Shown piece by piece: positions 46,931 through 56,554 of a DNA stretch of 64,000 nucleotides (positions within the stretch are counted from its first letter, which is position 1; the number at the start of each line of letters is the position of its first letter). The DNA is taken from the NCBI RefSeq assembly GCF_009937955.1, contig NZ_AP018439.1, forward strand, positions 1 through 64,000. The letters run 5' to 3'. Both the position numbers and the translations under genes were made by a program. The notes beneath the pieces are model-generated. The model had not been told where the DNA came from. It worked only from the letters and a program-made list of their open reading frames with translations, and made no database searches. The stretch is from Undibacterium sp. KW1. GTDB taxonomy: Bacteria; Pseudomonadota; Gammaproteobacteria; Burkholderiales; Burkholderiaceae_D.

Positions 46931-49197
46931 TTGAGCGTGACCGGACGACATGAATTGAAGCCAGCGGGATTGCCTACCAGCCGTTTAGCCATTGCGCTGG
47001 CGGCCAGTCTGGTGCTAGCCATTATCGTTGGTGCAGCGACTGCCATCTGGATGTTGCGCTTACAGGAAATCGGCAAATGGGAAAAGCAGACTGAAACCTT
47101 CAGTGTCGTGCTGGCAGAAACCGTTAGCCAGCAGATGGATTTTGCCTATACCGCACTCGACAGCATCGCCGAGCGCATCCAGGACCGCTGGAGCGTCAGC
47201 GCTGAATATCTGTCAGGCAAATTATCAACTCACGATTTTCACCAGTTCCTGCGTGAAAAAGCAGCATTGTCGCCCGCCGTTGAGGTTATCTCCGTGCTTG
47301 ATGTTGATGGCAATGTCATTAATACTTCGCGCAATTTCCCCGCCCCTACCTATAGCCTTGCAGACCGCGATTACTTCATCGCCCAGCGTGACAATCCTGT
47401 GCAAGGCATCTTCCTGAGTTCTTCGGTACGCAGCAAGACCACCGGCAAATGGATGTTTTTCCTCAGCCACAGGCTGACAGGCAGTGATGGTGAATTCATC
47501 GGTGTCGTCATCCTCGGCATGTCACCCTCGTTTTACTCGCAGTTTTATGAAAAACTCAGTGCTGACGGCCATGCTTCCGTAGGTCTGCTGAGGAATGACT
47601 TTACTTATCTGGCGCGCTGGCCTGAACGTGGTGAAGTCATGGGCATGCGCAACCTGACCGGTAGTACCTATGAACTGGTGCATGAAAAAAACAAGAAATC
47701 AGGTGTGCTGATCACCAATAACCCGCGGATGTCAGAAGGTGGCAAAGCTGTGACACGGATGGCGGCCATACAGTCACTGGAAAAATATCCGCTGATCATC
47801 AATTTTTCTGTTGATGAAGACTTGTACCTGGCTGACTGGCGCAAGATCAGTACTGGCATCGTCATCGTCGCCATGAGTGGCATCCTGGCTATCGTCGCCG
47901 CTTTCAGCGTGCTGGTGAATTTGCTGGAAAGACGCGAGCAAGACCTGGTCGTGACAACAGAACTCAAGCAGCAGGCTGAGGTCATCAACCGCAACCAGGC
48001 CCACTTGCTGAAAAACCTGACCGAACAGCAAATTGCCCTCAAAGATTCATCTGACCGCCTGCAAGCCATCTTCCAGAATGCGGCAGATGGCATCATCATG
48101 ATCGATCATACCGGCAAGATAGAAGCGCTGAATCCGGCTGCGGTGGCGATCTATGGTCATCCGGCCAATGAAGTGGTGGGCAAGAATGGCAAGTTCTTTT
48201 CTCCACCCGGCCAGCCTGATTTGCTGGGTCTGGCCATGAGCCGCCGCGAATTCCTGGAAACCGGCTGCCTGCGTACCGAGGCTGAACGAATGCGCAAGGA
48301 CGGCAGCCTGTTCCCGGCAGAGCTGGCGATCACCGAGTATTACCATGCGGGCAGACGCAAACTGATCGTCATCGTCAGAGACATTTCCGAACGCCGCAAG
48401 ATGGAGCGCATGAAGAGCGAATTCATCTCCACCGTCAGCCATGAATTGCGCACACCGCTGACCGCCATACGCGGGTCGCTGGGACTTATCATGGGTGGTG
48501 CCATGGGGGCTGTGCCTGACAAAATCTCTGCCCTGATGGGTATGGCGCACAAGAATAGCGAGAGCCTGACGCGGCTCATCAATGATTTACTCGATATCCA
48601 GAAAATTGAAGCCGGCAAGATGGACTTCGTCTTTGAATGTCTGCCCTTGCAAAACCTGCTGCAAACAGCGATCAGCAATAACCAGGCTTTTGCCCAAAGC
48701 ATGAATACTGAAATCGTACTTGGCAGCCAACTGGAGCAAGCCATGGTGATGGTGGATACCGGGCGTTTTCAGCAAGTCATGGCCAATCTCTTGTCGAATG
48801 CCTGCAAGTATTCACCCGAGGGGCTGTGGTGCAGGTACTGAGCATGGCCAGGGACGACAATCTCATCCGTATCGAGGTGATAGACCAGGGGGCAGGCATA
48901 CCCGAGAACTTCCGCGACCGCCTGTTCCAGAAATTCTCCCAGGCAGATTCTTCAGACACCCGCGCCAAGGGAGGCACTGGCCTTGGCCTGGCCATATCCC
49001 AGGCCATCATACGGCAAATGCATGGCGACATAGGTTATTACATGGCGCAGGATGCCGGCCATGACACTGTGCAGCCAGGTGGCGAAGGCCAGGATATCTT
49101 GCATACTGGCACACATTTTTATATAGACCTGCCCCTGCATACAGAAGGCAATGGCGGGCTGAAATTACCTACGCCAAACCCAGATCCCTTGCCTTGA
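46931..49197 (+). pseudogene. Frameshifted sensor histidine kinase (dCache-PAS-HisKA-HATPase)
   Basis: From TTG 46931 the first 630 residues are intact: a membrane helix (about 20-42), a periplasmic double-cache domain (YSLADRDYFIAQRD), a second helix (about 300-325), PAS with IFQNAADGIIMIDHTGKIEALNPAA, and HisKA FISTVSHELRTPLTAIRGSLGL. At 48820-48823 a run of four G shifts the frame and the protein stops at 48841. Adding one G restores PEGAVVQVLSM...DQGAGIPENF...KGGTGLGLAISQAI to 49197. Without the restored part the kinase lacks its ATP-binding lobe. Confidence 0.88.
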
Positions 49198-50371
49198 CAC
49201 CGGCAAATACCTGATCAAGCTGGTTTGCGTTCAAGCCATAGATGCGGCCAAACAAGCCACCCAGCACGGCACGGTATTCGTTGAGCACAGGGTAATCACG
49301 GTTCTGGAACAACTTGCCAGCTTCCAGCGCGATCTGTTCACCGGCGACCTGCCCACCCTTGATGCCGCCGCCCAATACCCAATACACGCTGCCATGGCCA
49401 TGGTCGGTACCATGCTTGCCGTTTTCACGAAAGGTACGGCCAAACTCACTGATAACCACTACCGTGGTATTGCGCCAGTTGTCGCCCATTTCCTTGCGAT
49501 AAGCTGCCAGGCCGCGACCCAGTTCTTCAAACTTGACCGCCAGGGTGCCGCTTGAACCACCCTGGTTGACATGGGTATCCCAGCCACCGACATCAATAAA
49601 GCCTAGCGCATATTTTTCGCGCATGAGTCTGGCTATTCTTTGTGCTTCCAGCTCAAGACCCTTGGTCGAAATCGCATTGCGGTTGGCGCTGTTCATTTCT
49701 TCCTGCATTTCACGGGCGACTTCATCCCGCATGGCAAAACCATCCCTGACTGCCTGCGAGAGGCTGGTGTCGGCATACATTTGCAGGATCAGGTCGCGCT
49801 GGCGCTGATCAATATTATTCTTGCTGACATTGCGCAGCGCCGTATTGGCAATATGGGCGCTACCCTGCATGGCCAGTGGCAACTGGTCAGTGAAGGACAT
49901 GGCGGTCATCTTGCCATTATTGCCCAGCACCTTGGCCAGCCGGTTCATGAAGCCGGAATGGAAATTCCTGCTGCCATTCAAGGGCTGGCCCATTTCTATG
50001 CTGTCCTGGGTTTCAAAATGGCTGCGCGTCAGGTCCTCGGTACCGGCAAAAGGGATGAAGGCAGCTTCACCCTGCTGGAACATAGTGTAAATCGTCTCGC
50101 GCAAGGCCGGGTGCAGGCCCCAGTCAGCATTCAGGGCGAGGGCTGCATCCGGTGTTGAACCTGGTCTGGCAATCGCGATATTGGGTCGTGATTCATAATA
50201 AAAATTGCTTGATGTCGGTATCAGCAGGTTACTGGCATCATAGCCACCGCGCAAAAAGACCAGCAGCAGGCGGTTTTGTGTGGCGGGCGCAGCCATGACC
50301 TGGCTGGATATGCCCAGCATGGCAGTCGATGGCAGCAAGGCCAGTGCTTTCAATAAGTCTCGGCGTTTCAT
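49169..50371 (-). CDS. DUF1501 family protein with Tat-like signal
   Basis: A 400-residue exported protein. The N-terminus MKRRDLLKALALLPSTAML resembles a twin-arginine signal. The DUF1501 features LLLVFLRGGYDASNLLIP, FIPFAGTEDLTRSHFETQD, GGWDTHVNQG and VVVISEFGRTFRENG are present; the family has a sulfatase-like fold. It is adjacent to a DUF1800 gene, its constant partner in many genomes. It overlaps the tail of the restored kinase frame by 29 bases. Function not established. Confidence 0.92.
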   Translation of the reverse strand: MKRRDLLKALALLPSTAMLGISSQVMAAPATQNRLLLVFLRGGYDASNLLIPTSSNFYYESRPNIAIARPGSTPDAALALNADWGLHPALRETIYTMFQQGEAAFIPFAGTEDLTRSHFETQDSIEMGQPLNGSRNFHSGFMNRLAKVLGNNGKMTAMSFTDQLPLAMQGSAHIANTALRNVSKNNIDQRQRDLILQMYADTSLSQAVRDGFAMRDEVAREMQEEMNSANRNAISTKGLELEAQRIARLMREKYALGFIDVGGWDTHVNQGGSSGTLAVKFEELGRGLAAYRKEMGDNWRNTTVVVISEFGRTFRENGKHGTDHGHGSVYWVLGGGIKGGQVAGEQIALEAGKLFQNRDYPVLNEYRAVLGGLFGRIYGLNANQLDQVFAGVKARDLGLA

Positions 50372-50390
50372 GTCTGTTTCTCCGTGAGAA

Positions 50391-52106
50391 TTAGCGGCGC
50401 ATCATTTCAGGTGAGGCGAGGAACAAGGCATTCCACTCCTGCGGCGTACTTGCCTGGCTCAATGCAGTTTGCGTGGCAGGGCTGAATTGCTTGCTCCAGT
50501 TTTTTACATAGCCCGATGTTGCCAGTGCCGGTGGCGGTGGCTTAGGTGCAGCTGGCGCCGCAGGTGTTGCTGCCTGCGCTGTTACTGGTACTGCTGGTAC
50601 TGCAGGTGCTGGTGACATTACCGGGGCTTGCATGCCACTTGCGGCAACTGGTGGTGCCATCGATGCTGCTGGCATGGCTGCCGCCGCTGTAGCAGATGGC
50701 GCTGGCGTATCGACTTTGAACAAACCAGGGTTGCCATTCGCGAGTGACCTGGCAATATCAAAGCGCACTGTCATCTGACCCGAGCTGGCCCAGGCGCTTT
50801 CATCAAGTGCGTAACCATCCGGTGTCTGCCGGCCGTTCAGTTGCTGGCCCATCATATTCAGCCAGTTCAGCATGGGGCCGGTATTGACGATGGTATTGCC
50901 GTCATAGGCGAGGCGTACCGAGGCCAGCATATAGTGCATCGGGTCCTTGAATTTCTTGCCCAGCGAGGCGACGAATTCCTGGCTGTCAAACATGGTACGC
51001 AGGGTCGCCGGGATATCGCCGTCAGTTTGCAGGAAGCGCTGTGCCATCTTCTCTACCAGGTCTTTTGATGGGTTGTCTGCCACAAAGAACTGCGCGAGTT
51101 TCTGGCTCACATAACGCGCCGTTGCCGGTTGCCTGGACAACATCAGCAAGACATCATCAAGTTCGGCAATGCCGCGCCCCTTGATGGTTTGCCCGAGGAT
51201 TTGCTTGTCACCAAAATCATGGCGTTGCGGCTGGAATTCAAACATGCCTTTCCTGACATACAGCTTTTCCTGTTCAGGCTTCATGCGTGGTGCATCCTTG
51301 TTCAGGCTGACACCAACACCGGTGAGTACTCTGGCCAGTTCCTGCACATCTTTCTGGCTGTAGCCACCATTGACACCCATGGTGTGCAATTCCATCAATT
51401 CACGCGCATAGTTTTCATTGATGCGGTTGACGGCATTGTATTCATTGTCCAGATAACGCAGCATGGCCGGATGCATGACCGTGGCACGCAGCAAGTCACG
51501 GAAGTTGCCAAGGGCATTCGGGCGTATTGCCTGTTCTTCAAAGTCACCGAGCATCGCACGTATATTGTGCTTGCCGCTATGGATATTGAAATGGTTCATC
51601 CAGAACCAGCTCATCTGTTCCTGCAACTGATTGGAAGAGTAAATGTCACGCAGCAGGGCGCGGTTGGCAGCTTCCCTGGCCAGGCGCGTCATTTCCTGCT
51701 GGTATTCCTTGCGCAGCGTGTCGTCCGTACCTTTTTGCTGTTCTGAGGCGACCCGGCGTGCTTCGAGGTCACGCATGGTATCCATGAAAGGCTGGCGTGA
51801 AATGGTCATCGCATTGATCTGTGCCTGTATCGCAGCAGGCAGGGTGGCATTGCGCCCGCGCAACTGTTGGTCAAGGTAACGGTCCGGTCCCACGGCCTGC
51901 ATGGCCTGCAATGTGGATGGATTGCTACCCCAGCTCAGACGGTTCAACAAGGCTTCTGGTGCCACTGCGGCTTTACTCAGCGTGTTGCCTACCGGCGGCA
52001 ATTTGCTGTTATCCGTTGCCTGTTGCTGGGAGGTGGTGCTACAGGCGCTCAGCAAGACCAGCACGCTGGCGGCCAGGGCATGTTGCAAATTAAGTCGGGT
52101 CGTCAT
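50391..52106 (-). CDS. DUF1800 family lipoprotein
   Basis: A 571-residue exported protein with lipobox LLSAC (ASVLVLLSAC). Conserved DUF1800 segments are RLSWGSNPSTLQAMQAVG early, FWMNHFNIHSGKH, NENYARELMELHTMGVNGGYSQKDVQELARVLTG, and FQPQRHDFGDKQILG. An Ala/Pro-rich insert (about residues 465-530) is unusual and looks like expanded low-complexity sequence. It is upstream of the DUF1501 gene by about 20 bases and certainly co-transcribed with it. Function not established. Confidence 0.92.
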   Translation of the reverse strand: MTTRLNLQHALAASVLVLLSACSTTSQQQATDNSKLPPVGNTLSKAAVAPEALLNRLSWGSNPSTLQAMQAVGPDRYLDQQLRGRNATLPAAIQAQINAMTISRQPFMDTMRDLEARRVASEQQKGTDDTLRKEYQQEMTRLAREAANRALLRDIYSSNQLQEQMSWFWMNHFNIHSGKHNIRAMLGDFEEQAIRPNALGNFRDLLRATVMHPAMLRYLDNEYNAVNRINENYARELMELHTMGVNGGYSQKDVQELARVLTGVGVSLNKDAPRMKPEQEKLYVRKGMFEFQPQRHDFGDKQILGQTIKGRGIAELDDVLLMLSRQPATARYVSQKLAQFFVADNPSKDLVEKMAQRFLQTDGDIPATLRTMFDSQEFVASLGKKFKDPMHYMLASVRLAYDGNTIVNTGPMLNWLNMMGQQLNGRQTPDGYALDESAWASSGQMTVRFDIARSLANGNPGLFKVDTPAPSATAAAAMPAASMAPPVAASGMQAPVMSPAPAVPAVPVTAQAATPAAPAAPKPPPPALATSGYVKNWSKQFSPATQTALSQASTPQEWNALFLASPEMMRR

Positions 52107-52310
52107 TTCGCTCTGCCTTTTCCGTTGACATCCATCTATAACGCATCAATCGATAAACCGTGATACGCAGTATATGTATATTTACCCACATTTTCGTAAC
52201 GCGCTGTAACAAAAATGCAGTCTGCCAACAGAATGGGAAGGGCTACAGGCTTTCCTTGATGAAAAGCAAACCTGTTTGCATGCGGCGCTTACAATTTGAC
52301 CACCCGAGGA

Positions 52311-53054
52311 TCAGGCCAGATCCAGGTCATCACCATCAAAATAATTGTCATCCGCAAATCCAGACTCTGAAGGAGTAGCATCAGCCAGAGGAGATGCGTG
52401 GGCAGTGCCGTCAGTATTAGTGGCGCTGGTGTTGCTAGGATTGCTGGTATTGCCTGTATCAAAATAACCGGGGATCAGATCACCACCACCCTGGTTGAGT
52501 TGCGCAGCGGCATTGTCAGTGCTGGCCGCATGTTGCTGGCCACCCATCAAATGCCCTATGCCCTGGAATAGAAAGGCACCCGCAGCAACACCTGCCGCAG
52601 TGGCTGCCACCGTACCCAGTACATTGCCAGCGCCACCACCAAAAAAGCCTGACGCCGGTGCCGCCACAGGCGCTGCTGCATTCATATAACTTGCCGGGAG
52701 AGGCGGTGGCAATACTTGCCCACTGACGCTGTAGCTGGCCGCAGTCTGGGCACGGCTGCTGGCACTGTTGCCCCAGCCTGTCGTAGCCGGGTCAAGGAAG
52801 TTGCCTGCCGGTGCCGGGTTTCTTTGCGCCTGCACATCACGCAACTGGGTTTGCAGGCTGGCAATTTGCTGGTTGGCATTGGACAAAGCCTGATCCAGCA
52901 ACAAGGCGCGCTGTACCAGCAGATAATGTGCATCTGGCTGCTTGCTGACGGCCTCATTGATCATCGCCAGCGCCTGCGCATCTTTATTGCTGTCTTGCAC
53001 TTTCACCAATTGGTCGAGAAAGTTCTGTAAAACCTGGATTTCCTGCGGGGACAT
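52311..53054 (-). CDS. DUF2076 family protein
   Basis: From ATG 53054 the 247-residue product begins MSPQEIQVLQNFLDQLVKVQ with a helical N-terminal domain (AHYLLVQRALLLDQAL). A Gly/Ala-rich hydrophobic middle (GFFGGGAGNVLGTVAATAAGVAAGAFLFQGIGHL) and an acidic tail ending DDDDLDLA-like (NYFDGDDLDLA) follow. This layout is typical of DUF2076, thought to be periplasmic or membrane associated. Its role is unknown. It is unrelated to the DUF1800 gene downstream except by strand. Confidence 0.85.
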   Translation of the reverse strand: MSPQEIQVLQNFLDQLVKVQDSNKDAQALAMINEAVSKQPDAHYLLVQRALLLDQALSNANQQIASLQTQLRDVQAQRNPAPAGNFLDPATTGWGNSASSRAQTAASYSVSGQVLPPPLPASYMNAAAPVAAPASGFFGGGAGNVLGTVAATAAGVAAGAFLFQGIGHLMGGQQHAASTDNAAAQLNQGGGDLIPGYFDTGNTSNPSNTSATNTDGTAHASPLADATPSESGFADDNYFDGDDLDLA

Positions 53055-53134
53055 GATCAACTCCTGTTGAGAGATACATTAATGCTGTCCCCTATCTGGT
53101 CATGGCATTGATAATTTCAATGCCGTGGCCGGCT

Positions 53135-53793
53135 TTACTGATCCCGGAGTGCCCGCCGGTACTGGATAGCCTCGGCTACATGTGGCGTGGCGATATGGGC
53201 TGAACCAGCCAGGTCGGCTATGGTGCGGGCGACTTTCAAGACGCGGTGATAGGCACGGGCTGACCAGTTGAGCTTGGTCATGGCATTGCGCAAGAGCTGC
53301 CCGGCTTGCGCATCCGGTTGGCAGTGCAGGTCAATTTCTGTGGTTGATAACAGGTTATTCGCCTTGCCCTGGCGCTGTTGTTGTCGCTCAAAAGCAGTTT
53401 CTACCCGCGCATGTATGCTGGCACTGGCCTCGCCATCGGCCTGCTTGAGCAAGTCCGCATGCGGAAGTGCGCCAACTTGTATCTGCATGTCTATGCGGTC
53501 CAGCAAAGGGCCGGATATCCTGTCCTGGTAGCGGGCGATGATGTCAGGCGTGCAGCGGCATTTGCCATTGCTGTGCCCGAAGTAGCCGCAAGGACAAGGG
53601 TTCATAGCTGCTATTAATTGAAAGCGTGCCGGGAAATCAGCCTGACGCGCCGCGCGTGAGATGGTAATGTGACCAGATTCCAGCGGTTCACGTAAAACTT
53701 CCAGCACTTTTCTATCGAATTCCGGGAGTTCGTCGAGGAAGAGCACTCCCCTGTGAGCCAGGGAAATTTCACCTGGCCTTGGTGTTCCACCTC
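53135..53793 (-). pseudogene. comM: comM, C-terminal part, cut by a Tn7-like element
   Basis: ComM (YifB) is a branch-migration helicase that integrates DNA during natural transformation. Only the C-terminal part remains, from GGTPRPGEISLAHRGVLFLDELPEF to the end, including the Walker B region and sensor motifs. The break lies in the glycine codons just before GGTPRPGE: the minus strand reads ..ACA then GAGGTGGAACACC. The N-terminal half, with its Walker A, should lie beyond the far end of the transposon. A frame starting at 53830 runs into transposon DNA and is not the true start. Confidence 0.9.
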
Positions 53794-53906
53794 TGTAATA
53801 TACTCCAATTAATGCGACACTCTGAACCATAAATCAATGGGTTAGCTAGCATTTTCATGCAATTATTGCGATGTATTTCATAAAAATACCTGCGACGAGG
53901 TGCTAA

Positions 53907-54611
53907 TTGGACAGAATTAACTGCAACGCGTTAGAAATCCCCCAACAAACCAGGAAAATTCGCCCTACACGACGGAGCGTTTCTGGCATTTTTTCATTCA
54001 GGGGCCAGGTATCAATTCCATTTGAATCCACCCTGGAACGGGATTTTCTCGTCAGAAAAGAATTTAGCCAAATTGTTCTGGAAGTAATTCCCCAGCCAGT
54101 TCAGATTCCTTTCGTCGCGGGCAATGGTCGGATGTATACCTACACTCCAGACTTCCTGGTTTATTTCCGTGCTAGTGATTATGCATGGGGTGAATGCCTG
54201 AAACCTCTACTTGTAGAAGTTAAGCCAAGGGAAGTGCTGCGGGCAGACTGGAAGGACATGAAACCAAAATTTAGCGCCGCGCTTCGCTATGCTAAGGAGC
54301 AAGGCTGGGATTTTCGCATTCAAGACGAATCTCGCATTAGGGATCAGGTGTTTGAAAACATCATGTTCTTGAGGCGATACAAAAAGATGGAATTTCCCCG
54401 TGAAGAAACGCAATGGATACTGGAAAACCTTCGCGATATGGGCCAAGCACCATTTCAGTACCTATTGGGCAGGCACTTTAGCGGCAGTACGGAAACCGCA
54501 GTAGGCATATCTCATCTCTGGCACATGCTTGCAACAGGCTTACTGGAATGTGACCTGACTCTGCGATTAAATAATGATGTCGTTCTCTGGGTAGCTCGCC
54601 ATGGAAAATAA
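53907..54611 (+). CDS. tnsA: TnsA-like transposon endonuclease
   Basis: Cuts the 5' ends of the transposon, together with TnsB. It has a TnsA nuclease fold with the active-site pattern YTPDFLVYF (Asp) and LLVEVKPREV (Glu-x-Lys), preceded by FESTLERDFLV. At 234 residues it is short like other TniC/TnsA relatives. The TTG at 53907 is chosen, with GAGG at 53897-53900 six bases upstream. The last 11 bases overlap tnsB. Confidence 0.85.
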   Translation: MDRINCNALEIPQQTRKIRPTRRSVSGIFSFRGQVSIPFESTLERDFLVRKEFSQIVLEVIPQPVQIPFVAGNGRMYTYTPDFLVYFRASDYAWGECLKPLLVEVKPREVLRADWKDMKPKFSAALRYAKEQGWDFRIQDESRIRDQVFENIMFLRRYKKMEFPREETQWILENLRDMGQAPFQYLLGRHFSGSTETAVGISHLWHMLATGLLECDLTLRLNNDVVLWVARHGK

Positions 54612-56358
54612 TGATGAAACCGTCGAAATGTCGATCGGTGTGACACTCAACCGTCAAAAGCTGGACCTTCGGCCTGGTGCCCACGTCTCGTTGAATGGGC
54701 TGATACATCGAATAGTCCAAGTATTGGATTTTGACACTGTTGTCGGGGTAGAGGTCGAAAGCGGCCGCAGCCGCTCACTCCGTATCGGAGAATTGTCACC
54801 TGTCACCGATGCCAGTCTAGAATTACAGGCAGTGGCATCCTACGATATGGAAGATATTGCTGATACAGACTGGAAAATTGCTGAGCAGCGATACGCGGCA
54901 ATAAAACCCCTGTTGTCAGACCCGAATTGCGGGCGGACGATCATTTCAGAACGTGCAGCCGAAGTTGGGGTAGATACGGCGACGCTTTATCGATGGTTGC
55001 GCCGTTATCAAAGTCTCGGCGTTGTTTCTGCATTGATCCCAAGAAAGCGTGGCTGGAAGGCAGGTGGATTGCGCATATCTAAGGATGCAGAAGATCTCAT
55101 CCAGAAGGTATTGCAGGACACCTATCTAACGAACCAACGCTCATCACCACAAAAAGTCATCCTGGAAGTAATGAGGCGATGCCAGATCGGCCATATTGAA
55201 CCGCCACATCCAAATACTGTCCGTGCCAGGATAAGTGCACTTGGCGAAAAACAGCGATTGTTTGGACGCGGATTCAAAGAAAAGGCAAAAAACAAGTTTA
55301 TGCCTGCCGCTGGCCGATTCCCTAATGCCGACTATCCACTGGCGGTTGTCCAGATTGACCATACCCCGGCTGATATCATCCTGGTCGATGATATATATAG
55401 AAAACCAATCGGGAGACCTTGGATAACTGTAGCAATTGACGTATTTAGCCGTATGATCGTTGGTTATTATCTTTCGTTTGATCCACCTAGCGAAACCTCT
55501 GTAGCGATGTGCGTAGCCCATGCGGTTTTGCCTAAAGATGAGTGGCTGGCGCTGCACAAAGTGGACGCCAGGTGGGATGTATGGGGCATCATGGATAAAA
55601 TCCATACTGACAATGGCGCTGACTTCCGTTCAGATAATTTCACGCAGTCCTGCCTCATGCACAATATCGATCTAGAGTTTCGTCCGGTCAAACAACCACG
55701 GTACGGCGGACATATTGAAAGAATGCTTGGCACTCTGCTTCGTGAAATTCATGACTTACCAGGTACGACCTTTTCTTCGATTAAAGATCGTGAGGGCTAC
55801 GATTCAGAAAAGCATGCTGCAATGACGAAATCTGAATTTGAAACCTGGCTCGTTACCCTGATTTGCAAGGTATATCATCAGCGTCTTCATACTGGTATCG
55901 GTATGACACCTGCGAGGAAATGGGAAATTGGGATGTTTGGAAATGCAGAGACCTCCGGTCGCGGCTTGCCACCACGGCCAACAGACAGGCTGGCTCTGCT
56001 GCTCGATTTTTTGCCAAACTTTAAACGAACCATCCAGACTTACGGTGTTGCCATTGATGGCCTTAGGTACTATGCAGATGTATTGCGGACCTGGATCAAC
56101 GCATCAGATCCGAATGATCATTCCAAAAAGCGGGAATTTATTTTCCGACGTGATCCACGAGACATCAGCGCTGTGTGGTTCTACGACCCTGATCTGAAGC
56201 AGTATTTCAAAGTACCGTTTGCCAATCAGGCTTTGCCGTCCATGAGCATATGGGAATATAACCAAGCAAGTGACGCTGCGCGCAAAGAGGGAATGAAACC
56301 TGCCATATCAATGCGCTTCAATACTGGCTACCCCAAGAATTTGTTGCAAGCTGCGTAA
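54601..56358 (+). CDS. tnsB: TnsB/TniA-like DDE transposase
   Basis: A 585-residue transposase that joins transposon 3' ends to target DNA. It has an N-terminal DNA-binding part with a helix-turn-helix (VDTATLYRWLRRYQSLG), then an rve/DDE core with Asp in VVQIDHTPAD near residue 252, Asp in HTDNGADF near 336, and Glu in GGHIERMLG near 373. A C-terminal Mu-type beta domain follows (KREFIFRRDPRDISAVWFYDP). It overlaps tnsA by 11 bases. The expected tnsC/tniB does not follow; instead about 200 bases and then a nuclease-like gene come next. Confidence 0.92.
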   Translation: MENNDETVEMSIGVTLNRQKLDLRPGAHVSLNGLIHRIVQVLDFDTVVGVEVESGRSRSLRIGELSPVTDASLELQAVASYDMEDIADTDWKIAEQRYAAIKPLLSDPNCGRTIISERAAEVGVDTATLYRWLRRYQSLGVVSALIPRKRGWKAGGLRISKDAEDLIQKVLQDTYLTNQRSSPQKVILEVMRRCQIGHIEPPHPNTVRARISALGEKQRLFGRGFKEKAKNKFMPAAGRFPNADYPLAVVQIDHTPADIILVDDIYRKPIGRPWITVAIDVFSRMIVGYYLSFDPPSETSVAMCVAHAVLPKDEWLALHKVDARWDVWGIMDKIHTDNGADFRSDNFTQSCLMHNIDLEFRPVKQPRYGGHIERMLGTLLREIHDLPGTTFSSIKDREGYDSEKHAAMTKSEFETWLVTLICKVYHQRLHTGIGMTPARKWEIGMFGNAETSGRGLPPRPTDRLALLLDFLPNFKRTIQTYGVAIDGLRYYADVLRTWINASDPNDHSKKREFIFRRDPRDISAVWFYDPDLKQYFKVPFANQALPSMSIWEYNQASDAARKEGMKPAISMRFNTGYPKNLLQAA

Positions 56359-56554
56359 GTCTTCAGTCAGATATCGACACGGTATTCTAGTGCCGTCCAT
56401 TCAGTCTCAGTAAACATGGATGATGAGTTTTGTGAAAAATTTATATTCACCCCTAGCGACTGATGCAGGGCATACACGTAGCTGAACTGAAGAAAAAATC
56501 GATGTTTGTTAAGTAAATATAATCAGCACTTGTGAGACACCTAAGGAGGACCCT

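Noticed and set aside
53794..53830. Alternative comM start at 53830
   Set aside because: The extra residues (MVQSVALIGVYYR) are coded by transposon-end sequence, not by comM, and precede a protein that lacks its N-terminal half.
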